Shown here: in pieces, positions 53,381 to 60,117 of the stretch
How the letters are laid out: each line of letters opens with the position of its first letter
Position numbering within the stretch: position 1 is the stretch's first letter
Assembly: GCA_026552855.1 (NCBI GenBank)
Contig: JAPMTX010000149.1
Coordinates: 1-60,117, forward strand
Origin: Candidatus Methanoperedens sp.
Lineage (GTDB): Archaea; Halobacteriota; Methanosarcinia; Methanosarcinales; Methanoperedenaceae
Length of the DNA stretch: 60,117 nt
Reading direction: 5' to 3'
The notes under the pieces: generated by a model
Told to the model about the DNA's origin: nothing
The model's database searches: none
What the model saw: the letters and a program-made list of their open reading frames with translations, nothing else
Position numbers and translations under genes: made by a program

Positions 53381-54070
53381 ATGTTCGGAAGAGAAACACA
53401 GTTAGTTGATTGCAGAGAAGCAATGGGACTGGGACGCGGCGGCGGGATAGCGCAGCGCGGCACCCTGTCAGAGGCTGCAAGACCCGACGTCGTAGCTATT
53501 GCGATGACACCGGGAAGGCGGCACATCACCAAACCTGTATGCGAGATCACATACGGGCTTAGAAGAGAAGGGATACAGGTAAGCGTTCTTGTGCTTGAGG
53601 CAGGAGGCGGGGTCCCGATGGATGAAGTAGGCTCTACCACAGCCTCCAGGGGCTACGGAGCCTCGTTCGGTATTACCGCAAAGGAGATCGAACAGATAGC
53701 CAGGCATAAACTCGTGCTGCTGCACATGGGGAACGTCAATTCCCATATTATTTTGAAAACAAAGAAAATCCTCAAGTACATCGATATACCTGCTGTGATC
53801 GCATGCGAATACCCCATCGATTTTGAGGATTTTGCAAAAGCAGGGATAAAGACAAAGGTAGTAAAACCAAAGAACCCTGAGACCGAAGGAACGGTAGTGG
53901 CTATAGTCAGCGGTATAACCAGGGGTGAGACGTGTTCAAGGAACAACCTCAATGAGCTGGTTAAAGAGATCCGCTATATACTGGGTCAGAAGACCAAAGA
54001 AATCCATAAGGTCAGGAGCGACCTGCTGATAAGTGAAGGACTTATGGCAAGCGAAGAGGAGAGTGAATGA
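53381..54070 (+). CDS. mcrC: McrC-type protein, MCR activation factor
   Basis: A 229-residue McrC-family protein: GRGGGIAQRGTLSEAARPDV, AMTPGRRHITKPVCEITYGL and GVPMDEVG match the C protein of methyl-coenzyme M reductase operons. McrC is part of the ATP-driven complex that activates MCR nickel. Here it is separate from the mcr operon, as known for some lineages. Its stop lies one base before the start of a DUF2180 gene. Confidence 0.86.
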   Translation: MFGRETQLVDCREAMGLGRGGGIAQRGTLSEAARPDVVAIAMTPGRRHITKPVCEITYGLRREGIQVSVLVLEAGGGVPMDEVGSTTASRGYGASFGITAKEIEQIARHKLVLLHMGNVNSHIILKTKKILKYIDIPAVIACEYPIDFEDFAKAGIKTKVVKPKNPETEGTVVAIVSGITRGETCSRNNLNELVKEIRYILGQKTKEIHKVRSDLLISEGLMASEEESE

Positions 54071-54071
54071 A

Positions 54072-54284
54072 TTGAAATGTTACCTGTGCGCGAAAATGGG
54101 AAAGGATACCGATGCCGTGGCTGCATGCATAGTCTGCGGAATGGGCGTGTGCATGGAGCATTCCATCTATGAAGCGACCCCGATCTGGAAGGGAGATTAC
54201 CCGGTGCGGCTTGAGAAAGATATCGAGAACATGAGGAGGATACTTTGCCAGCCGTGCCATGAGGCTCTTAAGGAGAACTGGTGA
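54072..54284 (+). CDS. DUF2180 zinc-binding protein 1
   Basis: About 70 residues, DUF2180: MKCYLCAKMG at the start, AACIVCGMGVCMEH, and a final CQPCHEAL. The Cys pairs probably bind zinc or a cluster. TTG 54072 matches the family start and follows gaggag; GTG 54063 is another choice. A second copy follows. Confidence 0.8.
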   Translation: MKCYLCAKMGKDTDAVAACIVCGMGVCMEHSIYEATPIWKGDYPVRLEKDIENMRRILCQPCHEALKENW

Positions 54285-54289
54285 TAGCC

Positions 54290-54511
54290 ATGTTGAGATG
54301 TTATGACTGTGCTGAAAGAGGATCTACCGAAGAGGGGGTCGCTCTCTGTATAATGTGCGGCAAGGGATTATGTATGGAACACGCCCATCGCATTGATCTT
54401 CCCATATGGGAAGGCGGGTACCCGGCTCCTGTTAAGATTCTAAAGAAAGGACTGCCGAGATTCGTATGCAGCGTGTGCGGCAATATCCTTATGCCGGGCG
54501 CATGCGAATAA
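54290..54511 (+). CDS. DUF2180 zinc-binding protein 2
   Basis: A 73-residue paralogue: MLRCYDCAERG, LCIMCGKGLCMEHAHR and a final CSVCGN. The site ggtgat four bases before ATG 54290 supports that start over GTG 54281. It overlaps nothing but lies three bases before porCD. Confidence 0.8.
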   Translation: MLRCYDCAERGSTEEGVALCIMCGKGLCMEHAHRIDLPIWEGGYPAPVKILKKGLPRFVCSVCGNILMPGACE

Positions 54512-54514
54512 GGC

Positions 54515-55414
54515 ATGTTCGAAGTGCGCTTCCACGGCAGGGGAGGGCAGGGGGCTGTCATGGCAGCCCAGACGCTTGCAGAGGCTGCCGTACTTGAGGG
54601 GAATTACGCCGTCGCTTTTCCATTCTTCGGAGCCGAGAGAAGAGGCGCGCCTGTTCTTGCTTTTACGAGGATAGATCCTAAGAAGATATACAGCAAGACG
54701 CAGGTGTATTCTCCCGACTGCGTTGTTGTTCTTGATGATTCGCTCCTGGATACCATAGATGTGGTGGCGGGGTTAAAACCCGAAGGTACAGTGGTCATAA
54801 ACTCAAAGTACAGACCTGAGGACATAGACCTGGGGAAAGAGATACGGACTGGAGCGATAAATGCGACCTCGGTCGCGCTTGAGATCCTGAGGGCTCCCAT
54901 AACCAATACCACCATACTGGGCGCTTTCGCAAAGACGACTGGGATTGTAAAGATCGAATCGCTTGAGGAAGCTATCAGACGGAGGTTTGGCGAAAAACTG
55001 GGCACGGCTGTGGGGGAGAGCAATGCACTTGCAGCGCGGACCGCCTATGAGAGAACTGTGATCGGTAAAAGTAAAGGTATAAAGAAGCTTGAAGCGAAGA
55101 AGCAATGGCTTCCCTCATACCAGGAACTCCCTGTGGGCGGAGCGCTTATCGAGGGCAAGACCGAAGCCGGACTTATAGGACCCGGGAGTTTTATCGAGAA
55201 CAAAGTCATGGGCTGGGCGACCTTCCGCCCCGTTCGCGACAGGGAGAAGTGCACCATGTGCCTGTTATGCTGGTTCTACTGCCCCGAAGGTACTATCGTG
55301 CGAATCTCGGACAGGGGAGACCTGATGACAAATTACGATTACTGCAAGGGCTGCGGCGTTTGCGCCAACGAATGCCCTGTGGATGCGATAAAAATGGTGA
55401 GGGCAAGGACATGA
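54515..55414 (+). CDS. porCD: Pyruvate:ferredoxin oxidoreductase gamma-delta fusion
   Basis: A 299-residue fusion. Residues 1-190 are the gamma subunit ([20 protein letters not shown]) and 225-299 the delta subunit with two ferredoxin-type clusters ([12 protein letters not shown] and [12 protein letters not shown]). It transfers electrons from pyruvate oxidation to ferredoxin. The stop overlaps porA by four bases. Confidence 0.92.
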   Translation: MFEVRFHGRGGQGAVMAAQTLAEAAVLEGNYAVAFPFFGAERRGAPVLAFTRIDPKKIYSKTQVYSPDCVVVLDDSLLDTIDVVAGLKPEGTVVINSKYRPEDIDLGKEIRTGAINATSVALEILRAPITNTTILGAFAKTTGIVKIESLEEAIRRRFGEKLGTAVGESNALAARTAYERTVIGKSKGIKKLEAKKQWLPSYQELPVGGALIEGKTEAGLIGPGSFIENKVMGWATFRPVRDREKCTMCLLCWFYCPEGTIVRISDRGDLMTNYDYCKGCGVCANECPVDAIKMVRART

Positions 55415-56580
55415 TGGTTATAACTGGAGACCATGCTGTCGCGGTCGGAGCAAAGCTGTGCCGCGTTGAGGTTGTGCCTGCATACCCTATCACGCCCCAG
55501 ACCCTTATAATCGAGCATATCGCCGACTTTATCAACGACGGGGAGATAGATGCAAAGTTCCTGACAATGGAATCTGAGCACAGTGTGATGAGCGCAGCAG
55601 CCGCAGCCTCAGCAGCAGGCGCAAGAGTGTTCACAGCAACATCTTCGCAGGGGCTTGCGTTCATGCACGAGATGCTCTACGCAACAGCGCCGCTGCGCCT
55701 GCCTGTGGTGATGGCGAACGCCAGCCGCACGCTTGGAGGTCCTCCAGGAATATGGTGCGAGTATAATGACTCGATGGGAGCGCGTGATTCAGGATGGCTT
55801 CAGGTGTATGTCGAGGATAACCAGGAAGCACTGGACATGATAATTCAGGCTTACAGGATAGCTGAGGATAGGCGCGTGCTGCTGCCTGTAATGCCGTGCC
55901 TGGACGGCTTTGTGCTCACACATACGGTCGAGCCGGTAGAAGTGCCGGAACAGGAGGATGTGGATTCGTTCCTGCCACCCTATGCGCCTGGTATTATTCT
56001 TGATCCTGCAAGACCTGCGATGATAGGCACGTTCATGCCTGCCGAATACATAATGGAATTGAGAAGACAGACTGCAGGAGCGTTTGAGGATGCAAAAAAG
56101 GTTATCGGAGAAGTAAACGGGGAATTTGCAAAGCGTTTTGGACGGAACTACGGCGGTCTGATCGATACGTATCGGATGGAGGATGCCGAGGTCGCGCTTA
56201 TCACCATGGGCACGGTTACAAGCACTTCACGTGAGGTCGTTGACGACATGAGGAGAGCGGGTAAAAAAGTCGGCATTATCAAGCTTCGTTTTTTCAGACC
56301 ATTCCCCTCTGAAGAATTAAGAGAAGCATTATCGAGCGTAAGTGCTGTCGGGGTTTTTGACCGCTCAATATCCTACCACGGCGGAGGACCTGCGTTCAAC
56401 GAAATCCGCTCTGCGCTCTATGGCAGCGCACTACCGGTCGTAAACCATCTCGCCGGGATCGGAGGAAGGGATGTGACCAAGGAGCAGATAATGAAAATGT
56501 TCGAGATTACGCTTAAAGCAGCTCAGGGTGAAAAAGTGAATACGATAAACTGGCACAATACGCGGGGTGAAACCGTATGA
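55411..56580 (+). CDS. porA: Pyruvate:ferredoxin oxidoreductase alpha subunit
   Basis: A 389-residue alpha subunit: [40 protein letters not shown] and [19 protein letters not shown] 55411 overlaps the porCD stop, and the 102 upstream codons of open frame are a shadow. It makes acetyl-CoA from pyruvate or, in reverse, pyruvate from acetyl-CoA. Coupled to porB by ATGA. Confidence 0.94.
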   Translation: MMVITGDHAVAVGAKLCRVEVVPAYPITPQTLIIEHIADFINDGEIDAKFLTMESEHSVMSAAAAASAAGARVFTATSSQGLAFMHEMLYATAPLRLPVVMANASRTLGGPPGIWCEYNDSMGARDSGWLQVYVEDNQEALDMIIQAYRIAEDRRVLLPVMPCLDGFVLTHTVEPVEVPEQEDVDSFLPPYAPGIILDPARPAMIGTFMPAEYIMELRRQTAGAFEDAKKVIGEVNGEFAKRFGRNYGGLIDTYRMEDAEVALITMGTVTSTSREVVDDMRRAGKKVGIIKLRFFRPFPSEELREALSSVSAVGVFDRSISYHGGGPAFNEIRSALYGSALPVVNHLAGIGGRDVTKEQIMKMFEITLKAAQGEKVNTINWHNTRGETV

Positions 56581-57536
56581 AGCTCAAAGACCTGCCAGAT
56601 GAGAACCTGTTCACTGCAGGGCATACTGCATGTCCGGGCTGCGGCGTTGCTATGTCCATCCGCAACGCAATAAGGGTACTGGGAAAAGATACAGCAGTGT
56701 ACGTACCTGCAAGCTGTGCAGTCGTTTTCGGCACAACGTTCCCGTACGGCGCATGGAGGGTGCCGTTCTTCCACACAGCCTTTGAGAACACGGGCGCATG
56801 TCTGACAGGGATGAAAGCAGCCTTTGAGAAGAAAGGAAAACAGGTCACTGCCGTGGGGTTTGCCGGCGACGGCGGAACGTATGATATCGGCTTACAGAGC
56901 ATGTCGGGCGCTGCTGAGCGCAACGATGATGTTCTTTACATCTGCCTGGACAATGAGGCGTACATGAACACCGGTATACAGAGAAGCGGCGGAACGCCGT
57001 TCGGAGCGTGGACGACCACTACGCCCGTGGGTAAGAAAATCCAGGGGAACCAGCGCTTTAAGAAAAACCTGGGTGACATAGTGGTGGCGCACGAGATACC
57101 CTATTATGCCACTTTATCAGTCGCCTATCCGCTTGATTTCATAAGGAAGGTGGAGAAAGCTAAGAACATCAAAGGCTTCCGCTTCCTGCATATGTTCACT
57201 CCCTGCATCCCCGGCTGGAAGATGGACCCGGCGAAGACGGTGGAGGTCTCAAAGCTTGCAATTGAGAGCGGGATGTGGACGCTCTACGAGGTAGAGGAAG
57301 GGGAGATGAAGGTCACCTTCAAGCCAGGGCGGATGAAAATGGTGAGGGACTACCTTGCGATGCAGGGAAGGTTCAGGCACATGAGCGAAGAGGATATAAA
57401 GAAGCTCCAGATGTGGGTATGCAGGAAGTGGAACCTGCATTATAAAGAGAAAGGCGCGCCTGAAGTGTGCGAGATATCACCGCCTGTTGAACACCACGCT
57501 GTTACAGAGGAACACAGGGAGATGCACGGACCATGA
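56577..57536 (+). CDS. porB: Pyruvate:ferredoxin oxidoreductase beta subunit
   Basis: A 319-residue TPP-binding subunit: AGHTACPGCGVAMSIRNAIR (cluster Cys), FAGDGGTYDIGLQSMSG (TPP/metal motif) and CLDNEAYMNTGIQRS. Its stop overlaps the glutaredoxin start by four bases, so electrons from this complex and the following thiol proteins may be functionally linked. Confidence 0.94.
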   Translation: MKLKDLPDENLFTAGHTACPGCGVAMSIRNAIRVLGKDTAVYVPASCAVVFGTTFPYGAWRVPFFHTAFENTGACLTGMKAAFEKKGKQVTAVGFAGDGGTYDIGLQSMSGAAERNDDVLYICLDNEAYMNTGIQRSGGTPFGAWTTTTPVGKKIQGNQRFKKNLGDIVVAHEIPYYATLSVAYPLDFIRKVEKAKNIKGFRFLHMFTPCIPGWKMDPAKTVEVSKLAIESGMWTLYEVEEGEMKVTFKPGRMKMVRDYLAMQGRFRHMSEEDIKKLQMWVCRKWNLHYKEKGAPEVCEISPPVEHHAVTEEHREMHGP

Positions 57537-57790
57537 AGAAGAATATCAAACCAAAACTCTATACGCTGAGCACATGCATGCACTGCAAAGCTGCTAAGCG
57601 GTTCTTGAAAGAGAACGGGATTGAGTACGACTATGTTGATGTGGATAAACTGGATGGCAGGAAGAAAGATGAAGTTCAGGAAGAAGTATTGAGGTTAACG
57701 GGAGGCTTGAGATTCCCGACAATCGTTGTCGGCGATAAGGTGATCGTGGGGTTCTATGAGGATAAGTTGAGAGAGGCGCTGGGGCTATGA
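57533..57790 (+). CDS. Glutaredoxin-like protein
   Basis: An 85-residue glutaredoxin with CMHC at residues 15-18 and GGLRFPTIVVGDKVIVGF containing the cis-Pro. It overlaps porB and the next gene by four bases each. It probably receives electrons from the following disulfide reductase. Confidence 0.88.
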   Translation: MKKNIKPKLYTLSTCMHCKAAKRFLKENGIEYDYVDVDKLDGRKKDEVQEEVLRLTGGLRFPTIVVGDKVIVGFYEDKLREALGL

Positions 57791-58278
57791 GAACCATAGC
57801 TGATATGTTCGCCGATATGAAGAAGATCGCTGATGAGGAAGGCTACCGGTTCAACCCGGTCAAAGAGGAACTGGACGACATTCTCCAGGGGCTGTGGGAC
57901 AACGAACACAGATACGGCTACCCGTCGTGTCCGTGCAGGATAGCGAGCGGCGAGCTGGCAAAAGACATGGATATCATCTGCCCGTGCAACTACCGCGACG
58001 CGGACGTAAAGGAATACGGCTGCTGCCTGTGCGTGCTGTACGTGAGCGATGACTGGGAGACGAGGAAGCACGACCCGATACCGGAGCGGCGTCCTCAGGA
58101 ATATTACGAGAAAGGTTATCCGAGCATAATGGAACAGAACGGAGCAGGAGGAAAAGATATGTCCAAGGTTTACAGATGTACTGTTTGCGGCTACCTCTGT
58201 GCGAGGGAAGAGCCGCCCGACCTCTGCCCGGTTTGCAGGGCGAAGAAGGAGAGGTTTGAGGAGTTTGAAATTAAGTAA
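57787..58278 (+). CDS. Ferredoxin:disulfide reductase fused to rubredoxin
   Basis: A 163-residue fusion. Residues 1-95 are the catalytic beta chain type of ferredoxin:thioredoxin reductase with cluster and active-site cysteines CPC (48-50), CPC (65-67) and CC-C (79-82). Residues 128-160 are a rubredoxin-like domain (C131, C134, C147, C150). Related fused reductases are known in Methanosarcina. It takes electrons from ferredoxin and reduces disulfides, here likely of the upstream glutaredoxin. It ends the por operon. Confidence 0.9.
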   Translation: MRTIADMFADMKKIADEEGYRFNPVKEELDDILQGLWDNEHRYGYPSCPCRIASGELAKDMDIICPCNYRDADVKEYGCCLCVLYVSDDWETRKHDPIPERRPQEYYEKGYPSIMEQNGAGGKDMSKVYRCTVCGYLCAREEPPDLCPVCRAKKERFEEFEIK

Positions 58279-58625
58279 AGTGCAGTGTAAGTATAATTAA
58301 AAAGTTGGAAAAACCTTTGGAGCTTAATAAATTCAAAAAATTTGATAGAACTCCAGTTAAAAGAGTACAAGGGGGTTTTGTTCATATTTTATCTCAAGAA
58401 TGAAAATTTTAAGCAGAATTTAAGTTCTATCCCCTCCCAGCTGTGTTTTTTCAAAGATTAGAGGCGGCAACTATACTATCTCCTCACGGTCGGCGTCAAT
58501 ACCCCACCGCCTGATGCGAGTATATTTAAGCAGGTAGAAATATTATAATTAGATAAGATTATATGAATGCGAGCTCAATACTTTACTCAATATTATATTA
58601 AATTTTCAAAGGAAAATGTAACTCT
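58279..58625. other. Intergenic region without recognised features
   Basis: This 347-bp stretch separates the por operon from the DUF433 gene. It is AT-rich, with promoter-like AT tracts near 58540-58600. No frame of length, RNA gene or strong hairpin was seen. Confidence 0.4.
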
Positions 58626-58880
58626 ATGGCTGCAAAAATCTTAGGACGATATATCGTGGCTGACCCTGCTATCTGCCACGGCGTGCCGACTTTCAGAGGA
58701 ACACGCATTCTGGTTAAGGATGTGCTTGAACAGGTAGAAACCGGCATGGCATGGGAAGCCATCATAGAGGAATGGCGAGGAGCACTGACCAGGGAAGCAA
58801 TTGCTGAAGCTGTTCGCCTTGCACGTGAAGCATTAAGCATCTATACCCCTGAGATGATTTCGGAATCTGCCTGTACATGA
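58626..58880 (+). CDS. DUF433 antitoxin-like protein
   Basis: An 84-residue DUF433 protein: HGVPTFRGTRILVKDVLEQV followed by AIIEEWRGALTREAIAEAV, which forms the HTH-like unit. Such proteins usually precede a DUF5615 PIN-like toxin. Its stop overlaps by four bases an ATG that begins a broken toxin remnant. Confidence 0.82.
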   Translation: MAAKILGRYIVADPAICHGVPTFRGTRILVKDVLEQVETGMAWEAIIEEWRGALTREAIAEAVRLAREALSIYTPEMISESACT

Positions 58881-59041
58881 ACGTTCTTGATGAAAATTTA
58901 ATGGATAGCCAGTTTCATCCGGCGCTTTCTTAATCATCCAGCATTCGATACCCACAGTAAACGGAAAGGCAAAGTTATTCGAGCGACCCATATCGGAATG
59001 CGAGTATGGCAACTCCATACTGAAAAAGAATCGTACATTGT
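58877..59041 (+). pseudogene. Remnant of a DUF5615 PIN-like toxin
   Basis: The start is conserved (MNVLDENLMDSQF, ATG overlapping the DUF433 stop) but stops at 58931-58933. A C-terminal fragment (KRKGKVIRATHIGMRVWQL) appears in another frame further on. The middle of the toxin is gone. Confidence 0.5.
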
Positions 59042-59082
59042 AAATAGCTCAGGAAGATCTCACTCATTTCACTCCTGCCTTT

Positions 59083-59508
59083 TCAAGAAGTTTGATCTTT
59101 CTCCGTCTTTTCCATTGCTGCCTCCCATTTTGCATGCTCTCTGGAAATTAAGGATTCCACTCGTTCAGCGAGCATCACTTCAGGGTTTTTAGCATCCTTG
59201 TAAGGTCCGGCTTTTGATAACCAGAGATACTTTTCATGTTTTAACTGCTCAGCAGTGGATCGATACGATATCCAATTGTCATGATACTGGTTCAAGCTTT
59301 GTATTCCAATAAGTATAACGATGAGAACGCCGAGGATTCCAGTAAGAACACTGAACCCATCAAACCCGGCTGCGAATGGAATAATAGCTGCTGCAATTAT
59401 TTCAGCGACTTTTAGCCGTTTGTACCATTTCTGGTTCTCCATGCTTTTGTTATCATACCAGGAAAGCTGGTCTTCAAGCCGCTCAAATGCTGGATTAACT
59501 TCAGCCAT
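59083..59508 (-). CDS. DUF4231 (SLATT-like) membrane protein
   Basis: A 141-residue protein with two membrane helices (about residues 34-50 and 53-70) followed by HDNWISYRSTAEQLKHEKYL, the DUF4231 mark. The family is related to the SLATT two-helix effectors linked to immunity genes. No partner (nucleotide sensor) is next to it. Confidence 0.72.
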   Translation of the reverse strand: MAEVNPAFERLEDQLSWYDNKSMENQKWYKRLKVAEIIAAAIIPFAAGFDGFSVLTGILGVLIVILIGIQSLNQYHDNWISYRSTAEQLKHEKYLWLSKAGPYKDAKNPEVMLAERVESLISREHAKWEAAMEKTEKDQTS

Positions 59509-59701
59509 GGTTATTGTTATAGTTTGACTAGGTATTTAATATGTTCCAAGGAATTGAAGATTACCAAAAAAGACCTGAACCGGACCGCCAGAAAAAAATA
59601 ACTGGACGAATCCTTATGTAACAGCAACTTTTCCGGTGTCCTTACAGGAAATATTGCGAATCCAGAGTGAGAGGGATGGACATAGAAAAGCGACTATAAC
59701 A

Positions 59702-59713
59702 TAGCTATATATC
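59702..59713 (+). promoter_or_regulatory. TATA box of the substrate-binding protein gene
   Basis: The element tagctatatat lies about 55 bases before ATG 59764, and aaggtgg is the ribosome site five bases before the start. Confidence 0.4.
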
Positions 59714-59763
59714 GCAGTTTTCTTAAAGAAGAATACTGTTCTGAACAATGTAAGGTGGAACCA

Positions 59764-60117
59764 ATGGGTAAAAAACTGCTGATTGTGGCTATTTTGATAA
59801 TATCGCTGGTATTATCAGGATGCATGGAAAAGCCAAAGACCGGAGTCCAGCCAGTCCCCACAGCCACTGTAAAACCCACCGAAAGCACGCAGGAATTCGA
59901 AGTGATACCGCAGAAGGAACTTGAAGGCACGATAACGCTGTCGGGCGCATTTGCGCTGTATCCCATGGCAGCGCGCTGGGGCGAGGAGTTCATGAAGCTG
60001 CATCCTAAAGTGAGGGTCGAGGTCTCAGCAGGCGGGTCGGGTAAAGGCATGGACGATGCACTGAACGGGCTTGTGGACATAGGCATGGTTTCAAGAGCCA
60101 TCGATAGCTCTGAAATA
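59764..60117 (+). CDS. pstS: Phosphate ABC transporter substrate-binding lipoprotein, 5' part
   Basis: The first 118 residues of a PstS-like protein; it continues beyond the right edge. A lipoprotein signal ends at LVLSGC, a spacer follows, and the core ITLSGAFALYPMAARWGEEF then VSAGGSGKGMDDALNGLVDI matches phosphate-binding proteins (the GSG loop binds phosphate). Tungstate or other oxyanions cannot be excluded. Lipid-anchored outside the membrane. Confidence 0.8.
   Translation, partial: MGKKLLIVAILIISLVLSGCMEKPKTGVQPVPTATVKPTESTQEFEVIPQKELEGTITLSGAFALYPMAARWGEEFMKLHPKVRVEVSAGGSGKGMDDALNGLVDIGMVSRAIDSSEI

Noticed and set aside
55105..55410. 102-codon upstream extension of porA
   Set aside because: It overlaps the ferredoxin part of porCD in another frame, and ATG 55411 gives the family start with an ATGA overlap.
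58998..59192. 64-residue open frame
   Set aside because: Only its first part belongs to the toxin remnant; the rest is shadow of the DUF4231 gene on the other strand.
59694..60101. 135-residue open frame on the minus strand at the right edge
   Set aside because: It lies opposite the phosphate-binding protein gene, which has a lipobox and a family core.

Overview
The window looks like an archaeal chromosome segment of the order Methanosarcinales, most likely a methanotrophic 'Candidatus Methanoperedens' (ANME-2d) or a close relative. This is an inference from gene content: formylmethanofuran:H4MPT formyltransferase (ftr), an McrC-type protein, homocitrate synthase of coenzyme B synthesis, archaeal L11/Spt5/SecE, Taw2, NreA, UPF0228, UPF0058 and a FilR1-type regulator sit beside bacterial-type UvrA/UvrC. 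Genes are tightly packed with many ATGA stop/start overlaps. I saw no rRNA, tRNA or CRISPR array.

Left third (1-26.7 kb): the 3' part of the DNA repair gene nreA and a radical SAM protein; an ACT regulator, homoserine dehydrogenase and Taw2 in one overlapping operon; a 912-residue secreted beta-helix protein; nitroreductase; uvrA-uvrC; a PD-(D/E)XK-like nuclease coupled to a RelE toxin-antitoxin pair; endonuclease V; a small regulator cluster; an integrase remnant beside hypB; divergent kbl and tdh for threonine breakdown; a FilR1-type regulator; a C39-like peptidase with a UPF0228 protein; then ftr and UPF0058.

Middle (26.9-44 kb): a lipoprotein, flavin-binding (PNPOx-like) proteins including a membrane fusion, a methyltransferase, and a thiol-redox area (two-CXXC protein disulfide oxidoreductase, a small membrane protein, ArsR regulator, PepSY protein, thioredoxin reductase). 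These are followed by L11-Spt5-SecE, an MFS exporter, two membrane-protein/HTH-regulator pairs, and a patch of mobile or decayed DNA at 38.4-41.0 kb (MITE-like element, lipoprotein pseudogene, ORF-less group II intron, deleted FAD oxidoreductase). The patch ends at an operon of a RecJ-like DHH nuclease and a 52-residue ferredoxin.

Right third (44-60 kb): a HEAT-repeat protein, VapBC-like and MNT/HepT toxin-antitoxin pairs, a homoaconitase-type large subunit, TRAM and zinc-ribbon proteins, and homocitrate synthase. A long co-directional redox cluster follows: two ferritin-like proteins, an AhpD-like protein, McrC, two DUF2180 proteins, pyruvate:ferredoxin oxidoreductase (porCD-porA-porB), glutaredoxin and a ferredoxin:disulfide reductase fused to rubredoxin. 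The window ends with a DUF433 gene whose toxin partner is decayed, a DUF4231 protein and the start of a phosphate-binding lipoprotein.

The unifying theme is disulfide and iron-sulfur redox chemistry in an anaerobe. Electrons from pyruvate oxidation could reach thiols through ferredoxin, the disulfide reductase and glutaredoxin. Several small genes, non-canonical starts, palindromic operators and intergenic hairpins are easily missed and are listed separately.
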